58,503 nucleotides of DNA from Streptomyces sp. ADI95-17 (GTDB lineage: Bacteria; Actinomycetota; Actinomycetes; Streptomycetales; Streptomycetaceae), in contig NZ_ML123048.1 of the NCBI RefSeq assembly GCF_003846175.1, positions 373,337-431,839 of the forward strand, read 5' to 3'. The position numbers were made by a program, and so were the translations under genes. Shown here piece after piece: positions 36,159 through 44,371 of the stretch. Position 1 is the first letter of the stretch. Each line of letters begins with the position of its first letter. The notes beneath the pieces are model-generated. The model was not told the DNA's origin and searched no databases. It saw only the letters and a list, made by a program, of their open reading frames with translations.

Positions 36159-37574
36159 GTCACAGGTCTCGCGGTCATGGGCCGCAACCTCGCACGCAAC
36201 TTCGCCCGCAACGGATTCACGGTCGCGGTGCACAACCGGACGGCCGCGAGGACGGACGCGCTGGTCGAGGAGTTCGGCGACGAGGGCTCCTTCGTCCCCG
36301 CGCACACCCCGCAGGAGTTCGTCGCGGCGCTGGAGCGTCCGCGCAGGCTCGTCATCATGGTGAAGGCGGGCGATCCCACCGATGCGGTGATCCAGGAGTT
36401 CGCCCCCCTCCTGGAAGAGGGCGATGTCGTCATCGACGGCGGCAACGCCCACTTCGAGGACACCCGCCGACGGGAGAAGCAACTGCGTGAGCGCGGCATC
36501 CACTTCGTCGGCACCGGCATCTCCGGCGGCGAGGAAGGCGCGCTCGACGGACCGAGCATCATGCCGGGCGGCAGCAGGGAGTCTTACGACTCACTCGGGC
36601 CGCTGCTGGAAAAGATCTCCGCGAAGGCCAAGGACGGCGCCCCGTGTGTCACGCATATCGGCCCTGACGGCGCCGGACACTTCGTGAAAATGACGCACAA
36701 CGGCATCGAGTACGCGGACATGCAGCTCATCGGCGAGGCCTACCAGTTGCTTCGCGACGTGGCCGGATACTCCCCCGCGCAGATCGCAGACGTCTTCCGC
36801 GTCTGGAACACCGGGCGGCTGGACTCGTACCTCATCGAGATCACAGCAGAAGTGCTCTCACATGTCGACGCGGCGACCGGTAAGCCCTTCGTGGATGTTG
36901 TGCTCGACCAGGCGGAGCAGAAGGGCACCGGCCGTTGGACCGTGCAGGTCGCCCTCGACCTGGGTGTCCCTGTCTCGGGCATTGCCGAGGCCGTCTTCGC
37001 CCGCTCCGTCTCCGGCCACGCCGCCCTCCGTGATGCCTCACGCCACCTCGCCGGACCCACCGCCCGCAAGCTCGGTGCGGACGAGGCGGCGGCATTCGCC
37101 GACCAGGTCGAGCAGGCACTGTACGCCTCGAAGATCGTCGCCTACACCCAGGGCTTCCACGAGATCGCGGCCGGCAGCGAGCAGTACGACTGGAACATCG
37201 ATCTCGGCAGGGTCGCCGCGATCTGGCGCGGCGGATGCATCATCCGGGCCGCGTTCCTCGACAGGATCACCAGCGCCTACGAGGCCCGGCCTCAGCTGCC
37301 GAGCCTCCTCTCCGACAAGAGCTTCGCCGAAGAGATCGCCGCCGCACAGAACGACTGGCGCACCGTGATCGCCACCGCCGCCGCCCAGGGCGTCCCCACT
37401 CCCGCCTTCGCCGCCGCCCTCGCCTACTACGACTCCCTGCGCGCCGAACGCCTCCCCGCCGCCCTCACCCAGGGCCAGCGCGACTACTTCGGCGCACACA
37501 CCTACCACCGTGTCGACCGCGACGGCACGTTCCACACCCTCTGGGGCGGCGACAGAACCGAGGTCGAGAGCTGA
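36117..37574 (+). CDS. gnd: 6-phosphogluconate dehydrogenase, decarboxylating
   Basis: This 485-residue enzyme converts 6-phosphogluconate to ribulose 5-phosphate with NADP in the pentose phosphate pathway. Landmarks are GLAVMGRNLARNF (nucleotide binding), NRT at the NADP phosphate site, GTGISGGEEGAL, and HNGIEYADMQLI with catalytic Lys just upstream (VKMTHNGIEY). The length is the normal 470-490. The N-terminus carries a small tandem duplication (GTAQTSGTAQIG). ATG 36117 has only a weak ribosome binding site; a TTG at 36102 would add five residues. It appears monocistronic. Confidence 0.93.
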   Translation: MNGTAQTSGTAQIGVTGLAVMGRNLARNFARNGFTVAVHNRTAARTDALVEEFGDEGSFVPAHTPQEFVAALERPRRLVIMVKAGDPTDAVIQEFAPLLEEGDVVIDGGNAHFEDTRRREKQLRERGIHFVGTGISGGEEGALDGPSIMPGGSRESYDSLGPLLEKISAKAKDGAPCVTHIGPDGAGHFVKMTHNGIEYADMQLIGEAYQLLRDVAGYSPAQIADVFRVWNTGRLDSYLIEITAEVLSHVDAATGKPFVDVVLDQAEQKGTGRWTVQVALDLGVPVSGIAEAVFARSVSGHAALRDASRHLAGPTARKLGADEAAAFADQVEQALYASKIVAYTQGFHEIAAGSEQYDWNIDLGRVAAIWRGGCIIRAAFLDRITSAYEARPQLPSLLSDKSFAEEIAAAQNDWRTVIATAAAQGVPTPAFAAALAYYDSLRAERLPAALTQGQRDYFGAHTYHRVDRDGTFHTLWGGDRTEVES

Positions 37575-37597
37575 CCGACACCCGCAAAGCCGATGAC

Positions 37598-37613
37598 GGG
37601 GCGGATTCGCCCC
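37598..37613 (+). terminator. short hairpin after gnd
   Basis: GGGGCG-GATT-CGCCCC is a perfect 6-bp stem with a GATT loop, 24 bp after the gnd stop codon, and outer GCC/GGC bases extend it. Confidence 0.5.
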
Positions 37614-37619
37614 GGCTTG

Positions 37620-37940
37620 CGATCACGGACGGTGAAGGGAGGCGAAGGGATCAGACGTGATGGGCAGGGCCGCGCTCTCGTCCACCGCTCCGCGACGCCC
37701 CGGGAGACGAGCGAGCGGAGCGCCCCGATCCACACACCGCCGACGGTGTTGCCCGCTTGCGCGTGAAGTACAAGGAGACCGCGCGGCGGGCTCGCGGTGA
37801 ACCCCTGTCCGGAAGGGGCCGGATATGGCGGGACCGCTCTCCTGCAGAAGAGTGTCGCCGCCGGGGCGGTGCTGACCCGGGGGTGTGACCTACCCGAACA
37901 CCACCGCCCGGTGTCCGGACCGGTCCGGGGCCGGATCAGA
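37620..37940. other. non-coding stretch, nothing recognised
   Basis: Between the gnd terminator and the regulatory repeats I see no open frame with start, ribosome binding site and coding bias, and no RNA gene. It may be old leader sequence or the remains of a lost gene. Confidence 0.4.
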
Positions 37941-37943
37941 CCG

Positions 37944-38009
37944 CGAACCGCTCCCTAACCCCCCGCTAACCCTCCACGGCCACGGCGCTGGCCGGCGGAC
38001 TCCTAGCGT
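37944..38009 (+). promoter_or_regulatory. three 11-bp-phased repeats before the lipoprotein promoter
   Basis: CGAACC (37944), CTAACC (37955) and CTAACC (37966) begin exactly 11 bp apart, the spacing used by OmpR/PhoP-type response regulators. A possible -10, TAGCGT (38004-38009), follows about 30 bp after the last repeat, so an activator bound here would overlap the -35 region. The OmpR-type regulator encoded at 39814 is the natural candidate. Confidence 0.55.
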
Positions 38010-38063
38010 CGGAACAGAGGCGGCATTCCGGTCGGCTCCTTCGCTCGCACAGAGGTGGTCCTC

Positions 38064-38666
38064 ATGCGTCGTACCTTGTCAGCCGTGGTGACCGGTCTGG
38101 TGGTCATCACGGGGGCCGCAGCCTGCTCCTCCTCTTCCGGTTCGTCCGGCGCCTCCCACTCGTCATCGTCCTCCACCGCCACACCTCCCAAGGAGGTGAA
38201 TCCGGCCGGGGACATCCCTGACAACCAGGTGTACGTCGCGTGGTCGCCGTCGGGCGGCGGATACACGGTGAAGGTGCCCGAGGGGTGGGCCCGCCAACAG
38301 GTCGGCAGGGCCACCGTGTTCAGCGACAAGTTCAACAGCGTCCGGATCGACCCGAGTGCGGTCAACAAGGCGCCCACTGTCCGGTCGGTGCGCTCGGTCG
38401 ATCTGCCGGCGATCCGGCGCAGCGCCAAGAACGTCGTGGCGGGGGACGTCAGCACCGTGAAGCGCGCGGGCGGCACCGCTGTGCTGGCCACCTACCGGGC
38501 CGACTCGGCGCCCGACCAGGTCACCGGCAAGAGCGTGCGCCAGGACGTGCAGCGGTACGTGTTCTGGAGGAACGGCAGCCAGGTCGTGCTGACCCTGTCC
38601 GGCGCGGTGGGAGCCGACAACGTCGATCCGTGGCACATCGTGACGGACTCCTTCCGGTGGGCATGA
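38064..38666 (+). CDS. small lipoprotein
   Basis: This 200-residue protein has a signal peptide with the lipobox ITGAAAC (Cys near residue 21), then a Ser-rich linker (SSSSGSSGASHSSSSST) and a compact domain (VYVAWSPSGGGYTVKVPEGW) similar to the short lipoproteins placed before LolD/MacB-type ABC exporters. Function is unknown. GAGGTGG precedes the start. Its stop codon overlaps the ATPase start (ATGATG), so the genes form one operon. Confidence 0.78.
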   Translation: MRRTLSAVVTGLVVITGAAACSSSSGSSGASHSSSSSTATPPKEVNPAGDIPDNQVYVAWSPSGGGYTVKVPEGWARQQVGRATVFSDKFNSVRIDPSAVNKAPTVRSVRSVDLPAIRRSAKNVVAGDVSTVKRAGGTAVLATYRADSAPDQVTGKSVRQDVQRYVFWRNGSQVVLTLSGAVGADNVDPWHIVTDSFRWA

Positions 38667-39421
38667 TGACCGTGCCGACGACCGCCGCGCCGCCCCGCCT
38701 CGCCGCTGATTCCCTGTACCGGTTCTTCCGCGCGGGCGAGGAGGAGACGTTCGCGCTCCGAGGTGTCGGGCTCCGGGTCGAGAAGGGCGAGATCGTCGCG
38801 GTGACCGGACCTTCCGGCTCCGGGAAGACGACGTTGCTGAGCTGTCTGGCCGGGCTCGACGAGCCCGACGGCGGCACGGTCCACGTTGCCGGTGAACGCC
38901 TCTCCCACCAGCAGGAACATCTGCGCAGCCGGCTCCGCGCCCGTTACATCGGGGTGCTGTTCCAGTCCGGCAACCTGCTGGAACACCTCACCATCCGCGA
39001 CAACGTCCGGCTGGTGCAGCGGCTTTCGGACAGTGCCGGCCGGCCCGGCGCGCAGGAGCTGCTCCGGGAGGTCGGGATCGCCCCACGTGCCGGTGCGCTG
39101 CCCCGGCAGCTGTCCGGCGGGGAGGCCGCCCGCGCCGGCCTGGCCGTCGCGCTGGCCAACGACCCGGCGGTCCTGCTGGCCGACGAGCCGACCGGCCAGC
39201 TCGACCGCGAGACGGCCCGGCAGGTGATGGCGGTACTGCTCTCCGCAGCCGACACACTGGGCGCAGCCGTCCTGATCACCACCCATGACGCGCGGGTGGC
39301 CGGTGCGCTCGACGAGCGCTGGTACATGGCCGACGGCCGTGTCGTACATCCCGGGATCCCGGACCGTCCGGACATCCACGAGCAACCCGAACCTCCCGAC
39401 CGGGAACGTGAGTCGCGATGA
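38663..39421 (+). CDS. LolD/MacB-type ABC transporter ATPase
   Basis: This 252-residue cytosolic ATPase has Walker A GPSGSGKTT, signature LSGGEAARAG and Walker B VLLADEPT with the D-loop and H-loop (TTHD). It belongs to the MacB/LolD branch, which works with FtsX-like permeases in lipoprotein or peptide export. ATG at 38663 overlaps the lipoprotein stop; a second ATG three bases later is equally possible. Its partner permease is only a fragment, so the transporter is probably non-functional unless the ATPase is shared. Confidence 0.88.
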   Translation: MMTVPTTAAPPRLAADSLYRFFRAGEEETFALRGVGLRVEKGEIVAVTGPSGSGKTTLLSCLAGLDEPDGGTVHVAGERLSHQQEHLRSRLRARYIGVLFQSGNLLEHLTIRDNVRLVQRLSDSAGRPGAQELLREVGIAPRAGALPRQLSGGEAARAGLAVALANDPAVLLADEPTGQLDRETARQVMAVLLSAADTLGAAVLITTHDARVAGALDERWYMADGRVVHPGIPDRPDIHEQPEPPDRERESR

Positions 39422-39750
39422 TCGGAATCTGGCTCTCGGGCCTTCTGCGGGTACGCAGCGGACGGCTGATCGCAACGGCGCTCGGGGTCATGGTCGCCGT
39501 CGCCCTGCTCGCCACGCTGGGCGGTTTCCTCTCCACTACGCGCGCCACCATGACGTCCCAGTCGGTGCGTTCGGTGTCCGTGGACTGGCAGGTGCAGGTG
39601 ACCACCGGCGCAGATGCGCACACCATGCTGTCCACCGTACGGAACCTGCCCGGCACCAGGGCGGCCCTGCCGGTCGGCTACGCGCAGACCGGCGGTCTGA
39701 CCGCACACACCGCTCCGCCCCGGCCACACCCCGACCTGAACAGAACCTGA
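39418..39750 (+). pseudogene. FtsX-like ABC permease, 3' truncated
   Basis: Only the first ~100 codons of a MacB/FtsX-type permease remain: a first membrane helix (RLIATALGVMVAVALLATL), then the start of an extracellular domain (VDWQVQVTTGADAHTML). Homology ends at about YAQTGGLTA, and a short unrelated tail with PPRPHPDLNRT runs to the stop. A normal permease of this type has roughly 800 residues. A deletion has joined the permease start to the upstream region of the response-regulator gene. The start overlaps the ATPase gene by four bases. Confidence 0.82.
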
Positions 39751-39806
39751 ACGCGCCGAGCGGGGCGCGAACACGCTGGGGGTGCCAGGCGCGGACCGCG
39801 TAATAC
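39735..39806 (+). promoter_or_regulatory. response-regulator promoter with 11-bp repeats
   Basis: CCTGAAC occurs at 39735-39741 and 39746-39752, exactly 11 bp apart, overlapping the end of the truncated permease. A -10 TAATAC (39801-39806) lies only eight bp before the GTG start at 39814, so the mRNA is probably leaderless or nearly so. Autoregulation by the OmpR-type product is likely. Confidence 0.55.
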
Positions 39807-39813
39807 TGGCCCG

Positions 39814-40488
39814 GTGACCACAGCACGCATTCTTGTCGTCGAGGACGACCACGGCCTGCGCGATGTCCTGGCGCGTGGCCTGCGCGACGAGGACTTCGAC
39901 GTCGTGACCGCCGCCGACGGCGCCACCGCCCTGAAGGCCGTCGACACGTCGGTACACGCCGTCGTGCTCGATGTGGGGCTGCCGGACTCCGACGGGCGCG
40001 ACGTGTGCCAGGCGATGCGCGGTGCGGGGCTCACCGTTCCGGTGATCTTCCTGACGGCCCACGGCAATCTCGCGGACCGGCTCTCCGGCTTCGCCTCCGG
40101 CGGCGACGACTACCTGGTCAAGCCCTTCCACCTCAGCGAACTCGCGGCCCGCGTCCGCGCGGTTCTCAACCGTGCCGGGCACCGCGGCAGCACCCTCGCC
40201 GACGGGGCCGGCACGATGCGACTGAACCCGATACGGCACGAGCTGACGGTCCACGACCGCCCCGTGTCCCTGACCCCGACCGAGTTCCGTCTGCTGGCGT
40301 GCCTGATGGCGGACCCGGGCTCCGTGGTGCGTCGCCGGACACTGCTGCGGGCGGGCTGGCCGGAAGGGGCGCAGGTCAGCGACAACACCCTGGACCAGTA
40401 CCTGGCCCGCCTGCGCCGCAAGCTCCGCGAGTCGGACAGCCCCCGGGGCATCGGCACGGTCCGGGGCGTCGGCTACCGCTTCGGCTGA
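39814..40488 (+). CDS. OmpR-type response regulator
   Basis: This 224-residue regulator has a receiver (phosphoacceptor D53, conserved K103) and a C-terminal winged helix with TPTEFRLLACLM and DNTLDQYLARLRRKL. It is paired with the histidine kinase 24 bp downstream. The start GTG sits directly after a -10-like element, so the transcript may be leaderless. The two 11-bp-spaced CCTGAAC repeats upstream, and related repeats before the lipoprotein and COG4705 genes, are its likely targets. Confidence 0.9.
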   Translation: MTTARILVVEDDHGLRDVLARGLRDEDFDVVTAADGATALKAVDTSVHAVVLDVGLPDSDGRDVCQAMRGAGLTVPVIFLTAHGNLADRLSGFASGGDDYLVKPFHLSELAARVRAVLNRAGHRGSTLADGAGTMRLNPIRHELTVHDRPVSLTPTEFRLLACLMADPGSVVRRRTLLRAGWPEGAQVSDNTLDQYLARLRRKLRESDSPRGIGTVRGVGYRFG

Positions 40489-40511
40489 GACACCCACGAA
40501 CCGATGAGCCG

Positions 40512-41888
40512 ATGAAGCGCCACCTCACCCCCCGGACCCTCCGCGGCCGCCTCGCCCTGATGGCGCTCACCACCGGCGCGCTGTGGATCGGTGTCCTGAC
40601 CACCGTCTTCAACCTCGCCCTCGACAAGCGGCTGCACGCCCAGGCCGACGAGGTCCTGCGCACCCGTGCCGAAGCCGTCGCGGCGACCGTGGACGTACGC
40701 CCGGACGGCCGGCTCGTCGTCCGGGAACCGGCCGAGGACCGGGCCCTGGACTCCGGGGTCTGGATCTTCCGGGGCGGCACGGTCGTCGAGAAACCCCCCA
40801 CCGCCCCTGCCGGCCTGGAGGCGCGGGCGGCCCGCCTCGCCGCCGGCCGGCCCGAGACCTTCGCCGACGCCGAGGGCCCCGGCTCGTGGCGGCTCTACGC
40901 CTTCCCCGTCGACGCCCCCGCCCGGCCGGGACACGCGCCCACGCGGGTCGGTACGGTCGTCAGCTCGGTGAGCCTCGATCCCTACCGCAGCACGGCGGAC
41001 ACCGCTCTGGTCGGCTCGATCGCCCTGGCCCTGCTCCTGCTCGCCACCATCTATCTCCTGACCCGCCTCGTCGTACGGCGGGCCCTGCGTCCCGTGACCG
41101 AGATGAGCGAGCAGGCCACCCGGTGGAGCGCCGCGGGCGCCCCGGAGCGGTTCGGCGCCGAAGGCAGGCCTGCCGAACTCGCCGCGTTCGCCACCAGCCT
41201 GGACGCACTGCTGGACCGGCTGGCCGCGGTCCTGCGCCACGAGCAGCAGCAGGCCGCCGAACTGTCGCACGAACTGCGCACACCGCTCGCAAGGATCACC
41301 GCCGAAACCGAGTGGCTCACCGGGCGGCCTCGCACCGCGGAACAGCAGGAGACCTCCCTGTCGGCCATCGCGGGCGCCGCCTCGACCATGCAGCAGATCT
41401 GCGACTCGCTGCTCTCCGAGGTCCGTACCCGCAACACGCAAACCCCCGGCCGCTGCCGCTTTCGCGACCTCGCACACCGCCTGGCCCTGCGCAACGCGGC
41501 CCAGTTCCCCGACGCCCCACCCGTGACCGTCACGGTGGACGGCGCGCAGGACGTGACCATCGGCGTCTCGGAGGACGTCGTCGAACGCATCCTGACGCCG
41601 CTCCTGGACAACGCCCGCCGCTACGCGACCCGGTCGATCGCCCTCACCTGCGCACCGGGCGCGGGAGGGATCACGGTGTACGTGTCCGACGACGGCCCCG
41701 GCGTCCCGCCGGACTTCGTCGCCTCGCTCTTCGAACCCGGCCGTCGTGCCCGCCCCGAGGACGGACACGACGGAGCGGGCCTCGGTCTGGCCCTGGCCCG
41801 CCGACTGGCCAGGGCCGCGGGTGGCGACATCGCGCTGGACGCCACCGCCCCCGGCGCACGCTTCGTCGTCACCCTTCCGACGGGCTGA
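40512..41888 (+). CDS. sensor histidine kinase
   Basis: This 458-residue membrane kinase has two membrane helices (about 12-34 and 165-187) around an extracellular sensor domain of about 130 residues, a HAMP region, a dimerisation domain with H253 in LSHELRTPLA, and an ATPase domain (LLDNARRYA, SDDGPGVP, GAGLGLALARR). It should phosphorylate D53 of the preceding regulator. The signal is unknown, but the nearby ABC exporter and COG4705 protein suggest an envelope or ion stimulus. Its end overlaps the convergent COG4705 gene by 20 bp. Confidence 0.9.
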   Translation: MKRHLTPRTLRGRLALMALTTGALWIGVLTTVFNLALDKRLHAQADEVLRTRAEAVAATVDVRPDGRLVVREPAEDRALDSGVWIFRGGTVVEKPPTAPAGLEARAARLAAGRPETFADAEGPGSWRLYAFPVDAPARPGHAPTRVGTVVSSVSLDPYRSTADTALVGSIALALLLLATIYLLTRLVVRRALRPVTEMSEQATRWSAAGAPERFGAEGRPAELAAFATSLDALLDRLAAVLRHEQQQAAELSHELRTPLARITAETEWLTGRPRTAEQQETSLSAIAGAASTMQQICDSLLSEVRTRNTQTPGRCRFRDLAHRLALRNAAQFPDAPPVTVTVDGAQDVTIGVSEDVVERILTPLLDNARRYATRSIALTCAPGAGGITVYVSDDGPGVPPDFVASLFEPGRRARPEDGHDGAGLGLALARRLARAAGGDIALDATAPGARFVVTLPTG

Positions 41889-42714
41889 GCCTCCGCGCGC
41901 CGGACGCCTCCAGGGGGTCGTCCTCCGTCACATCGCGCCGGGTCCGGGTCAGGAAGACGACGAGGCCGAGGATGACGACGAGGAACAGGACGCTGGTCCC
42001 GACCGTGCCCAGTCCGAGACCGCCGTCCGCCGTGGGCTGCGACAGGTAGTCGCCCAGCGAGGCACCGAGCGGCCGGGTCAGGACGTAGGCGATCCAGAAC
42101 GACCACACCGCGTTGAAGTCGAGCGTGCGGTGAGCGAGGGCGACGGCCGCGATCAGCGCCGCGAACACGATCGCGGAGAGCCAGTACCCCAGGTTCAGCT
42201 TCTCCGCCGTCAGGTCGCCGGCGGACGTGCCCAGGGCAAACGTGAACAGGATCGCCAGCCAGTAGAAGCTCTCGCGCCGCGCCGTCCGGATCGAGTGGAT
42301 CGACAGCGTCCGCTCGCTCGCGTACCAGGCGAAGAACGTGATGGCGAGCGCAACCGCGAACACCACGGTCGTGGTCTGGAGCGGAACGCCGAGGTTGTCG
42401 GTCAGGTTGTCGCTGATCAGCGTGCCGACCACGCTGATCAGGACCACGGACAGCCAGTACAGACCCGGTACGTAGGAACGCGCCCGGAACTGGAAGACCA
42501 GAGTGACGACCAGCAGGGCACTCATGAGATACGAGGTGTTGGTCAGCCCCATGCCGAGATTGTCGTTGAGCAGATCGGCCGCGGTCTCGCCCACGGTGGT
42601 GCACAGCACCTTGATCACCCAGAAGTAGAGGGTCACTTCCGGGACCTTGTTCAGCGTCTGCCGCGCCCGGGAGCGCCTGCCGGGCGCGTACGCGTCCGTC
42701 GTGTCGGTTGTCAT
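41869..42714 (-). CDS. COG4705-type repeat membrane protein
   Basis: This 281-residue membrane protein of the COG4705 type shows four similar units, each a helix pair followed by a G/T-rich, Asp/Asn-Leu segment (ETAADLLNDNLGMGL, GTLISDNLTDNLGVPL, GTSAGDLTAEKLNLGY, GASLGDYLSQPTADGG). The function is not established. It is convergent with the kinase, and CCTGAAC-like repeats 11 bp apart lie 25-42 bp upstream of its start, suggesting that the linked regulator controls it. The ATG at 42714 gives the first unit and a short cytosolic tail. Confidence 0.78.
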   Translation of the reverse strand: MTTDTTDAYAPGRRSRARQTLNKVPEVTLYFWVIKVLCTTVGETAADLLNDNLGMGLTNTSYLMSALLVVTLVFQFRARSYVPGLYWLSVVLISVVGTLISDNLTDNLGVPLQTTTVVFAVALAITFFAWYASERTLSIHSIRTARRESFYWLAILFTFALGTSAGDLTAEKLNLGYWLSAIVFAALIAAVALAHRTLDFNAVWSFWIAYVLTRPLGASLGDYLSQPTADGGLGLGTVGTSVLFLVVILGLVVFLTRTRRDVTEDDPLEASGARRLSPSEG

Positions 42715-42738
42715 GGAACGGCACGTTGGCAGGGGCTC

Positions 42739-42756
42739 CCTGAACTTATCCTGACT
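42739..42756 (-). promoter_or_regulatory. 11-bp repeat pair upstream of COG4705 gene
   Basis: CCTGAAC (42739-42745) and CCTGACT (42750-42756) begin 11 bp apart, the same word and spacing as in the response-regulator promoter. On the minus strand this reads AGTCAGGATAAGTTCAGG, overlapping a possible -10, so the regulator might repress rather than activate here. Confidence 0.5.
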
Positions 42757-42775
42757 GCGCTCCATCGAACCGGGG

Positions 42776-42858
42776 GCACCGGTCGCGCAAACCAGGAGCA
42801 CCGGTCGCGACTTCATGCGTTCGTCGCATCGCATTGCGTCATGATCGACCGTGATCAT
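42776..42858. repeat. 12-bp direct repeats and an inverted repeat
   Basis: GCACCGGTCGCG occurs at 42776-42787 and 42798-42809, a period of 22 bp or two helical turns. ATGATC-GACCGT-GATCAT (42841-42858) is a perfect 6-6-6 inverted repeat. Both lie in the 312-bp region between the divergent COG4705 and proline-rich membrane protein genes. Confidence 0.6.
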
Positions 42859-43026
42859 CATGGTCTGCCAGGCTGCCGGCCCCTGCCACGCCCCAGGCCG
42901 ATGCCCACCGGTGTCCTTGCCCGGTACCGGAACGCGCACTTCTCGGCCTCCGCGATGGGTAGGATCACGCCGCAGGTTCGAGCCGCGCCGCGCACGGCAC
43001 AGACCGAATCATCGGGGGTGTACGGC

Positions 43027-44049
43027 ATGAGTACGGACGGCAATGGTTACTGGGGGCCGACGGGCGGCCCCGGCCCCGGCGGACAGCCGGGCCCAGGTCC
43101 CGGCCATCACCCCTACCCCGGGGCCGGACACCACCCGTACCCCGGCGGTCCCGGTGTGGGGCCCTACCCGCCACAGCCCGCGCCCGTGCCGCCGCAGGGG
43201 TACCCGGGGCATCCGCAGGGCTGGGGCCCGTACCCGCCACAGCCGCACGGCGGTGGCCCGCAGCCACCGTTCCCGCGCCCGCCCCGGCCGCCGCTGACGC
43301 ACGGGCAGCGGATCCTCAAGTGCGTCTACAACCCGTTCTACGCCGCCCAGCGGGCCTTCCGCCCATCGCGCCCGGACGCCGTCGAGGACCTGACGGTGCG
43401 CAAGATCCAGATGTGGCGGACCGGGCTCGGCATCGCCGCCTGGCTCGTGCTGGTCATGTCGTACAAGCCGGTCGACACCGCCAAGGGCGTCGAGACCGTC
43501 GCGGGCGACAAGTTCGACCAGAGCTGGATCAGCACACTCATCCTCGTGTGCGCCTTCCCACTCGTGATCGCCCTGTTCGCGTTCGCCGCGCAGGGTGCGC
43601 GGCGCGGGCTCTACCTGCGTCGGTCCCTGAAGTCCCTCGGAGCAGTAGCGGCTCTGATGGGGTCCATGGCCACATTCCCCCTCGCCGTCGCACCCGACCC
43701 GGAGACCGCCGGCTTCCGTGACGCCATCGGGACCCCCGGCATGGTCGTCCTCATCACCCTCTGCGCATGGTCTCTGGGATTCGCCCTGTACGGGATCATG
43801 CTCTGCCTCATGCACGTGTTCCGAACCGCCGACATCCACGAAGTGCTGCCGCCGATCCTCGCCACCATGCTGGTGTGGGTGATGGCCGCCCTCGACGTGA
43901 TCAACAACGAGAACGCCGAGGTTCCCGTCCTTGCCCGGATCCTGTTCCTGCTCGGCGCTCCGGTGACGGTGACGGTGTTGTCGTACTGGGAACTGTACCG
44001 GCTGCGGAAGTACCACAACCTGACCGTGCGACGGGCCCTCGGCCGCTAG
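43027..44049 (+). CDS. Pro/Gly-rich membrane protein of unknown function
   Basis: The 340-residue product begins with a cytosolic Pro/Gly/His/Tyr-rich region (about 1-95: repeats of GHHPYPG and YPPQP), then has about five membrane helices (KIQMWRTGLGIAAWLVLVM onwards) and ends LRKYHNLTVRRALGR. I do not recognise a named family. Similar Pro-rich tails in actinobacterial membrane proteins bind other envelope proteins. The ATG at 43027 follows a G-rich stretch. Direct and inverted repeats lie upstream. It is the last intact gene before an island of decayed sequences. Confidence 0.72.
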   Translation: MSTDGNGYWGPTGGPGPGGQPGPGPGHHPYPGAGHHPYPGGPGVGPYPPQPAPVPPQGYPGHPQGWGPYPPQPHGGGPQPPFPRPPRPPLTHGQRILKCVYNPFYAAQRAFRPSRPDAVEDLTVRKIQMWRTGLGIAAWLVLVMSYKPVDTAKGVETVAGDKFDQSWISTLILVCAFPLVIALFAFAAQGARRGLYLRRSLKSLGAVAALMGSMATFPLAVAPDPETAGFRDAIGTPGMVVLITLCAWSLGFALYGIMLCLMHVFRTADIHEVLPPILATMLVWVMAALDVINNENAEVPVLARILFLLGAPVTVTVLSYWELYRLRKYHNLTVRRALGR

Positions 44050-44286
44050 TAGGGCTTGCTACGTGTCCGGGCAAGTGGTCGCTCTGGTGGCTTCCTGCTG
44101 ACCTGAGGGCAGATGAACTCGCGTAGCGTCGGCGTCGGTTGGAGGGGTTCGCGGGGGAGGTGACCACGGGGAGGCGTTCACGCTTGTCGCGTGCCGACCA
44201 GCGGGTGAAGGGCGGGTCCATGCCGCGTCCGACACCGCTTCGTGCCCGCTGCCGGATCGCCGAGGGGGCATCACCGGCCGAAGTGG

Positions 44287-44364
44287 CGCTCGCGCGACAG
44301 TGAAGTCGACCGGGATGTCCCAGCCGATCTCACCCGCCGCATCGGCCGCGGCCTCGATCTGCTG
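44287..44364 (-). mobile_element. IS5-type transposase scrap
   Basis: Reading on the minus strand, about 26 codons resemble an internal part of IS5-family transposases: QIEAAADAAGEIGWDIPVDF followed by TVARA, close to the DWDVSVDSTVVRAHQHA region around the catalytic Asp. The rest of the element, including both inverted ends, is not visible. It is a remnant and lies next to other broken genes. Confidence 0.5.
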
Positions 44365-44371
44365 ACCATTC

